This document shows, one piece after another, positions 6,183 through 10,143 of a stretch of 10,143 nt of DNA. Position numbers and translations under genes: made by a program. The notes beneath the pieces are model-generated. The model was not told the DNA's origin. It saw only the letters and a program-made list of their open reading frames with translations, and did not search any database. Numbering within the stretch: position 1 is the stretch's first letter; each line of letters begins with the position of its first letter. Source of the DNA: Lachnospiraceae bacterium (GTDB lineage Bacteria; Bacillota; Clostridia; Lachnospirales; Lachnospiraceae); the NCBI GenBank assembly GCA_017476305.1, contig JAFVAA010000619.1:1-10143 (forward strand). The letters run 5' to 3'.

Positions 6183-6198
6183 CAATTTTCTTCCGGTA

Positions 6199-6223
6199 GG
6201 ACTGCACACTTGCTGTGCAGTCC
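6199..6223. terminator. Hairpin 12 nt after the GGDEF/EAL gene, possible terminator
   Basis: A perfect 10-bp stem (GGACTGCACA at 6199-6208 with 6214-6223) and a 5-nt loop, lying outside the MITE-like element. On the minus strand it follows the stop codon at 6236 by 12 nt, the normal place for a terminator, but the next bases (TACCGGAAG) are not a U run. It may be weak, or only protect the 3' end. Confidence 0.45.
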
Positions 6224-6235
6224 GTACAGCTTTAT

Positions 6236-9200
6236 CTAAAAATCTCCGAAAAGCTCCTTTAGCGCTTCCTCATAAATATTCTCATCTACAATATGCTCCT
6301 CCGAACGAAGCCTTACAGCGCTTTCGATCCGGACTGTCACCGGATTTCCAGCCACTGTATTGATCTTACTTAGCTTTGCTTTTATCTCATCTGCCAGATC
6401 ATACAGAAGCTGTCCCGACTCCAGATGTGTCAGCACTGCAAATACAGATTCCTTTGTTCTGGCTGCCGCACAGGACTGACCGGTCACCTGAATGATCGTA
6501 TCTGCCATTTTCTTCATCACTCTTTGTGCGAACTCTGCCCCATAGGTCTCCCTGATACGGTCATGCTTTGCATTATTAAATAAAATCAGTCCATAATTCT
6601 GTCCATTGTGCCTGTACTCCATCGCATAATCCAGCAGAGCTTCTAAAAAGGCACGGACGTTCATAAGGCCTGTGACCGGATCCACTCTGGATGCAAAGGA
6701 ACTCTCTTTAAATCTTAAAGATACCTCCTCCTCATCTGCAAAATAGCCTACGAGACCTATGATCTCTCCATTTTGATAAATCGGCATCTTATCACAGATA
6801 ATATGATGCACAACCCCCTTCACAATGATTTCTGCAGGTTCATGAGTCAGACGTTTCCCCTTCTGTATCACATCCAGCTCGTCCTGTAAATGCTTATCTC
6901 CATTTACATGCCAATGCATTTGCGCATCTGTCTTCCCGATGACCTCATCTAAGGATTCTATCCCGTAAAAATCCAGGAAAGCTTCACTCACGCCACGTAT
7001 TTTTCCGTCCTTATCCTTCCAGAAAAATTTCACATTTGAATTCCAGATCAGATTTTTCCAAATATTCGCATACTCAGCCATCTGATAGGACGGATCAAAT
7101 ATTGTTTCTGCATCGATAAATTCCTTTCCTCTGGAAACAGCCCCCTCCACTGCTTTGACAAAATACGGCTTTATGCAGCACAGATATTCATTCCCTCCCG
7201 TCCCTGAAACCATCATGATGATAATCTCTTTTGCCTTATAGCTTCCATCAAACTGCCTGATTCGGAAAACCTCAGAAATATATCCCCTTCCGCTGCGGTC
7301 AACACGGTCTCTTAAACTGTAGGCATCTAAAAATTCATAGCACCGGATGCGCTCCACCGGAAATATTCTTTCCCGAATCACCAAATCCATCCCTTCATCC
7401 AGAGTAAAAAGAACGTTCTCCTCTGAATCAATATACTTGAATTCCCGAAGAAGAGGAGTCACTGTCTTTTCACTTAAATTCAGCAAAAGCACAGACTCAA
7501 ACAGGAAATGCAGTTCCCGAAGCTTCGAATCCAGACGCTCCCTCTCTGTCAGCTTCTGATCCAGGGTAATATTTGTCAAGGAACCTGTAATAATGGAATG
7601 CCCGGCATTTTTCGCCACACACTGTCCCTGGAACCGTATATAATTTCCATTAGATGTGTAAAAAAAGACCTCTTCCTCTCCAGTATACTCTAACCGGTTG
7701 GCTATGTTGCGGAAGGTACGTAAAAGCGGAGATTTCATATGGTAGATCCGCTTGTCGATTTCCGCCAACTCCATTTTTCCTGACTCCATTTTCCGGTCAA
7801 AAATCTGGTCACGATAGCTCTGATTCATGAAAAGTGTCCGGAGTTCCGTCCCATCATCCTCAATCACCTCCAAAGGAACCTCTGTCTCCCGCACATGAAA
7901 GGAAGCCACTTCGTAGAAATGTCTCCATTTTCTCGTTTCAACCGGAATATACTGCTCCGCAATATGGGAATAGGAGCTTTCCACCGGTTCCGGCTTTCCA
8001 TAATAATAGCCCTGTATCATACCACAGCCAATGCTCTTTAAAAACTCCAGCTGCTCCTTTGTCTCTACGCCCTCTGCCAATGTCTTGATGCCGATATCCT
8101 TTGCCATCCGGACAATGGCACGCATCACGCTTTTCGACTTTTCCGTAAACGGAGTCAGAAAACGCATGTCCATTTTCAAAGTATCAAACTGAAAATCCTT
8201 TAAAAGCGTCAAAGAAGAATACCCGCTTCCAAAGTCATCCATCCAGATTTCATATCCGGCACTCCGAAAGCCCTCTATCACATCACGCATCAGTTCCTCA
8301 TCCGAAGCCAGCATGCTTTCCGTAATCTCGATATGAATATAATCTCTCGGTACATCATACTTTTCTACCGCTTTTTCTACCACCGCCAGCATATCACACA
8401 TAATAAAATCCAGGCGGGAAAAGTTCACAGAAACCGGAACCACAGGCTTTTTTTCCAAGACACGTTCATGAATACATTGACAGACCTGCTCCACGATATA
8501 GGAATCCAGCTTATAGATGCACCGTTCCCTCTCCAGAGCTCCAATAAAACGGTCCGGCGGTAAAAAGCCGATAAACGGATCATCCCATCTCGCCAAAGAC
8601 TCCATCCCGCACAGCCAGCCGGTCAGGGATCGTACCACCGGCTGATAATATACCTTCACCCAGCCCTTTTCCAGTGCCTCATCGATCTTTCCCACGACAT
8701 ACTCCGTCGTCTTTACCTCCTCTGCCAGACTTTCCGTATATACGACAACATCCTTAGAGGCATCGTGCTTAATAAAATCGCAGGCAACCTTCGCAAAGGA
8801 AAGGGCAGCCTCCACATCAAAATCTTTTCCAAAATGCAAAGGGTAGATTCCAAACTTTCCAATCACATCATACTGATTTCCATAGGTATCACAGAACTTT
8901 TTGGAGGCTGCTTCCGTCTTTTCATATACGCCTTCCCTTTTTGTGAAGACCACGAAATGATCTCCCGATATTCTGGCAATAAAGGCATCCTGATAGGCTT
9001 CACGCAGAATATTTGCCATCATTCGCAGACAGGCATCTCCCTCTGCTGCGCCTTTTTCTATGTTCAATAATTTAAAATTGACCAGATTTAAATAGATCAC
9101 GGCATAATCTTCAAAAGCATTTTTCTCTCCCACCTTCAGACCTTGCTCGATAAACCTCTGGTTGATACTCGACACATACTTATGAAACCTGAGCTTCCCG

Positions 9201-9616
9201 TATAATCCCGTGACCGGATCAAAGTCTGAGCCGACATTATCATATCTGTGCAGATAGAGAATCGCACAGAAAATATCCCCCTCGCTTTCATCATGCAGTC
9301 TGGTAAAGTGATTTACGACACGTCTGCTGTTTCCCTTCCTTGTCCGGATATTATAAAAGACATAACCGGAATCCGTCTGCGATTCTGAAATCTGAAGCTC
9401 AATATCCTCCCACACCAGCTTTAGCGGTGTCTCATTTACCATCCCGTCAAAGCTGTTTCCTATATATTCCACAAACTCCCCATAGCTTTCGCACTCGAAT
9501 AGCTGAACCAGATTTTCATTGGCATAGAGAAGCTCATGCCCTTCCTTTGCACGATATACGAAAACGCCACCCGCCATCCCATTCATAAAAAGCTCTGTAA
9601 TATGATCATTCACCAT
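6236..9616 (-). CDS. Multi-PAS GGDEF-EAL-GGDEF protein, probable c-di-GMP phosphodiesterase
   Basis: A 1126-aa cytosolic protein without signal peptide or membrane segments. Order: PAS-like (about 1-125), degenerate GGDEF (about 130-295, SGDHF at 217-221), EAL (about 308-545), PAS-like (about 565-690), PAS-like (about 700-820), PAS (about 850-965), degenerate GGDEF (about 977-1122, TKESV where GGDEF belongs). The EAL domain keeps the residues needed for activity: E339 (ESL), N398, E430, D460/D461 (MDDFGSGYSSL), K481, E515 (AEGVET) and Q535. It should therefore hydrolyse c-di-GMP, while both GGDEF domains have lost the catalytic motif and may bind GTP or act as scaffolds. The PAS domains suggest control by a small ligand or redox/light cue, not identifiable here. 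The ATG at 9616 has a G-rich site (GGGGGAG). It appears monocistronic, with its own promoter and a 3' hairpin. Confidence 0.9.
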   Translation of the reverse strand: MVNDHITELFMNGMAGGVFVYRAKEGHELLYANENLVQLFECESYGEFVEYIGNSFDGMVNETPLKLVWEDIELQISESQTDSGYVFYNIRTRKGNSRRVVNHFTRLHDESEGDIFCAILYLHRYDNVGSDFDPVTGLYGKLRFHKYVSSINQRFIEQGLKVGEKNAFEDYAVIYLNLVNFKLLNIEKGAAEGDACLRMMANILREAYQDAFIARISGDHFVVFTKREGVYEKTEAASKKFCDTYGNQYDVIGKFGIYPLHFGKDFDVEAALSFAKVACDFIKHDASKDVVVYTESLAEEVKTTEYVVGKIDEALEKGWVKVYYQPVVRSLTGWLCGMESLARWDDPFIGFLPPDRFIGALERERCIYKLDSYIVEQVCQCIHERVLEKKPVVPVSVNFSRLDFIMCDMLAVVEKAVEKYDVPRDYIHIEITESMLASDEELMRDVIEGFRSAGYEIWMDDFGSGYSSLTLLKDFQFDTLKMDMRFLTPFTEKSKSVMRAIVRMAKDIGIKTLAEGVETKEQLEFLKSIGCGMIQGYYYGKPEPVESSYSHIAEQYIPVETRKWRHFYEVASFHVRETEVPLEVIEDDGTELRTLFMNQSYRDQIFDRKMESGKMELAEIDKRIYHMKSPLLRTFRNIANRLEYTGEEEVFFYTSNGNYIRFQGQCVAKNAGHSIITGSLTNITLDQKLTERERLDSKLRELHFLFESVLLLNLSEKTVTPLLREFKYIDSEENVLFTLDEGMDLVIRERIFPVERIRCYEFLDAYSLRDRVDRSGRGYISEVFRIRQFDGSYKAKEIIIMMVSGTGGNEYLCCIKPYFVKAVEGAVSRGKEFIDAETIFDPSYQMAEYANIWKNLIWNSNVKFFWKDKDGKIRGVSEAFLDFYGIESLDEVIGKTDAQMHWHVNGDKHLQDELDVIQKGKRLTHEPAEIIVKGVVHHIICDKMPIYQNGEIIGLVGYFADEEEVSLRFKESSFASRVDPVTGLMNVRAFLEALLDYAMEYRHNGQNYGLILFNNAKHDRIRETYGAEFAQRVMKKMADTIIQVTGQSCAAARTKESVFAVLTHLESGQLLYDLADEIKAKLSKINTVAGNPVTVRIESAVRLRSEEHIVDENIYEEALKELFGDF

Positions 9617-9657
9617 CTATACTCCCCCCTGGAATATCATTGTTAATTGCTTTTTTC

Positions 9658-9666
9658 ATTATACCA
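9658..9666 (-). promoter_or_regulatory. Extended -10 promoter of the GGDEF/EAL gene
   Basis: On the minus strand TGG precedes TATAAT (9666-9658), an extended -10. The -35 region at optimal spacing (TATATG) is poor, which is common with extended -10 promoters. The predicted start near 9651 gives a leader of about 35 nt. Confidence 0.55.
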
Positions 9667-9748
9667 TATCCTTTTCTTTCCATATACCCCCAATTTTACA
9701 AATAGAAAAATTTTTTTAATTTCAAAAAACGGATTCCCAAAAATCAAC

Positions 9749-9777
9749 TTGAAAGAAGTCAGAGAATACAGTATAAT
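9749..9777 (+). promoter_or_regulatory. Sigma-A type promoter of the alpha/beta hydrolase gene
   Basis: TTGAAA (9749-9754), 17-bp spacer, TATAAT (9772-9777): close to consensus. Transcription would begin near 9784, about 36 nt before the ATG. The AT-rich run at 9700-9730 upstream could act as an UP element. The divergent gap 9617-9819 holds nothing else that I can see. Confidence 0.75.
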
Positions 9778-9819
9778 CGACAGAAAGACGGCAGTTCAGC
9801 ACGAGGAGAGAAACGAAGC

Positions 9820-10143
9820 ATGGCAATAAACAATAACAGCAAACCGGAACTGCTTTTAAAAACCTTAAAAGCAGTTCACAGCATCTTTGTAGACGAAACA
9901 GCAGTTACCCCGGAAGCGCTCGAAAAGCAGAGAGCGGCACAGGAAAAATTCAGCGGCTTTATCACCCCGAATAACAGAATCACCACAGAAACGATTTCTA
10001 TCGATGGTATGGAAGCAGAATGGGTACGCCCGGAATTTGCACACGACACCAGAAGGATCATTCTCTATCATCATGGCGGGGGATTTACCTGCGGCGGGAT
10101 CCATTATGCCAGGATTCTCGCCGGAAAGCTGGCAATCGCCACA
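9820..10143 (+). CDS. Alpha/beta hydrolase, HSL (hormone-sensitive lipase) type, 3' truncated by the window
   Basis: The first 108 residues of a longer protein run open to the end of the window. IILYHHGGGFTCGGIHYARI at 80-99 holds the HGGG oxyanion-hole motif (85-88) that marks the HSL family of carboxylesterases/lipases; the following helix (HYARILAGKLA) also fits. The catalytic Ser, Asp and His would be downstream and are not in view, so activity cannot be confirmed. No signal peptide is seen, so it is probably a cytosolic esterase acting on small acyl or acetyl esters. The ATG at 9820 has AGGAG at 9804-9808, with a rather long 11-nt spacing. It is driven by the strong promoter at 9749-9777 and is divergent from the GGDEF/EAL gene. 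Confidence 0.85.
   Translation, partial: MAINNNSKPELLLKTLKAVHSIFVDETAVTPEALEKQRAAQEKFSGFITPNNRITTETISIDGMEAEWVRPEFAHDTRRIILYHHGGGFTCGGIHYARILAGKLAIAT

Larger units (their letters stand above)
6027..6190. mobile_element. MITE-like palindromic insertion (148 bp, 6035-6182) with 8-bp target duplication
   Basis: The ends 6035-6048 (GTTACATTTCACAC) and 6169-6182 (GTGTGAACTGTAAC) are inverted repeats matching at 13 of 14 positions. Exactly outside both ends is the same octamer, CAATTTTC (6027-6034 and 6183-6190), as expected of a target-site duplication. No coding sequence is present, so the element would depend on a transposase supplied from elsewhere. Inside are three hairpins: 13 bp (6047-6078), a two-tier stem (6104-6150) and 14 bp (6151-6182), the last including the right end. 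It sits between the GGDEF/EAL gene and the hisB promoter. An 8-bp duplication occurs with several IS families; I cannot assign one from the ends. Confidence 0.75.

Noticed and set aside
5956..6190. T-box or histidine attenuator leader upstream of hisB, suggested by the hairpins
   Set aside because: No T-box signature (GGGTGG..ACCGCG type) and no run of His codons is visible. The predicted hisB start lies downstream of all the hairpins, and these are explained by the inserted element with its target duplication.
8333..9070. Open frames on the plus strand opposite the GGDEF/EAL gene (similarly at 2188-2565, 3330-3776 and 4429-4884)
   Set aside because: They have no ribosome sites or recognisable domains and run antisense to well-supported genes, so they are frame shadows.
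9865..10104. Minus-strand open frame at the right edge
   Set aside because: It overlaps the well-supported alpha/beta hydrolase start on the plus strand and has no domain or ribosome-site support.

Overview
The window looks like chromosome of an anaerobic, low-to-moderate-GC Firmicute, most probably a Lachnospiraceae (class Clostridia). The evidence is strong GGAGG ribosome sites on nearly every gene, sigma-A type promoters, an NfnAB-type flavoprotein pair, a HisF-like/HisI/HisE fusion and a large multi-PAS GGDEF/EAL protein. No species can be named from the sequence.

Layout. The 3' end of an unidentified plus-strand gene (1-144) converges on a long minus-strand gene block and is separated from it by a perfect bidirectional terminator (173-221). 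Read in the direction of transcription (right to left), the first minus-strand block is a 54-aa membrane peptide (3888-3724), a CYTH-domain protein (3656-3141), two short AT-rich unknown genes with a 2-nt gap (3112-2861 and 2858-2601), nfnA (2577-1696) and nfnB (1668-280). Gaps are 2-67 nt, so this may be one transcript ending at the terminator. NfnA and NfnB together would form a ferredoxin/NAD(H)/NADP(H) electron-bifurcating enzyme.

Upstream lie two histidine-biosynthesis genes, hisB (5955-5359) and a three-domain hisIE (5268-4003). Each has a recognisable promoter. The hisIE promoter is followed by a perfect 10-bp dyad placed like an operator.

Between hisB and the next gene is a 148-bp palindromic element (6035-6182) with 14-bp terminal inverted repeats and an exact 8-bp flanking direct repeat (CAATTTTC). 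It is a convincing MITE-like insertion carrying three internal hairpins, just upstream of the hisB promoter. Beyond it is a 1126-aa cytosolic c-di-GMP signalling protein (9616-6236): an intact EAL phosphodiesterase domain with two degenerate GGDEF domains and several PAS-like segments.

At the right edge, a divergent promoter region (9617-9819) serves that gene and a plus-strand alpha/beta hydrolase of the HSL type (9820 to the window end, truncated).

Most of the window is ordinary metabolic chromosome. The points worth a second look are the MITE-like element, the promoter/dyad in front of hisIE, the degenerate HisF-like domain fused to HisIE, and the small unknown genes upstream of nfnAB.
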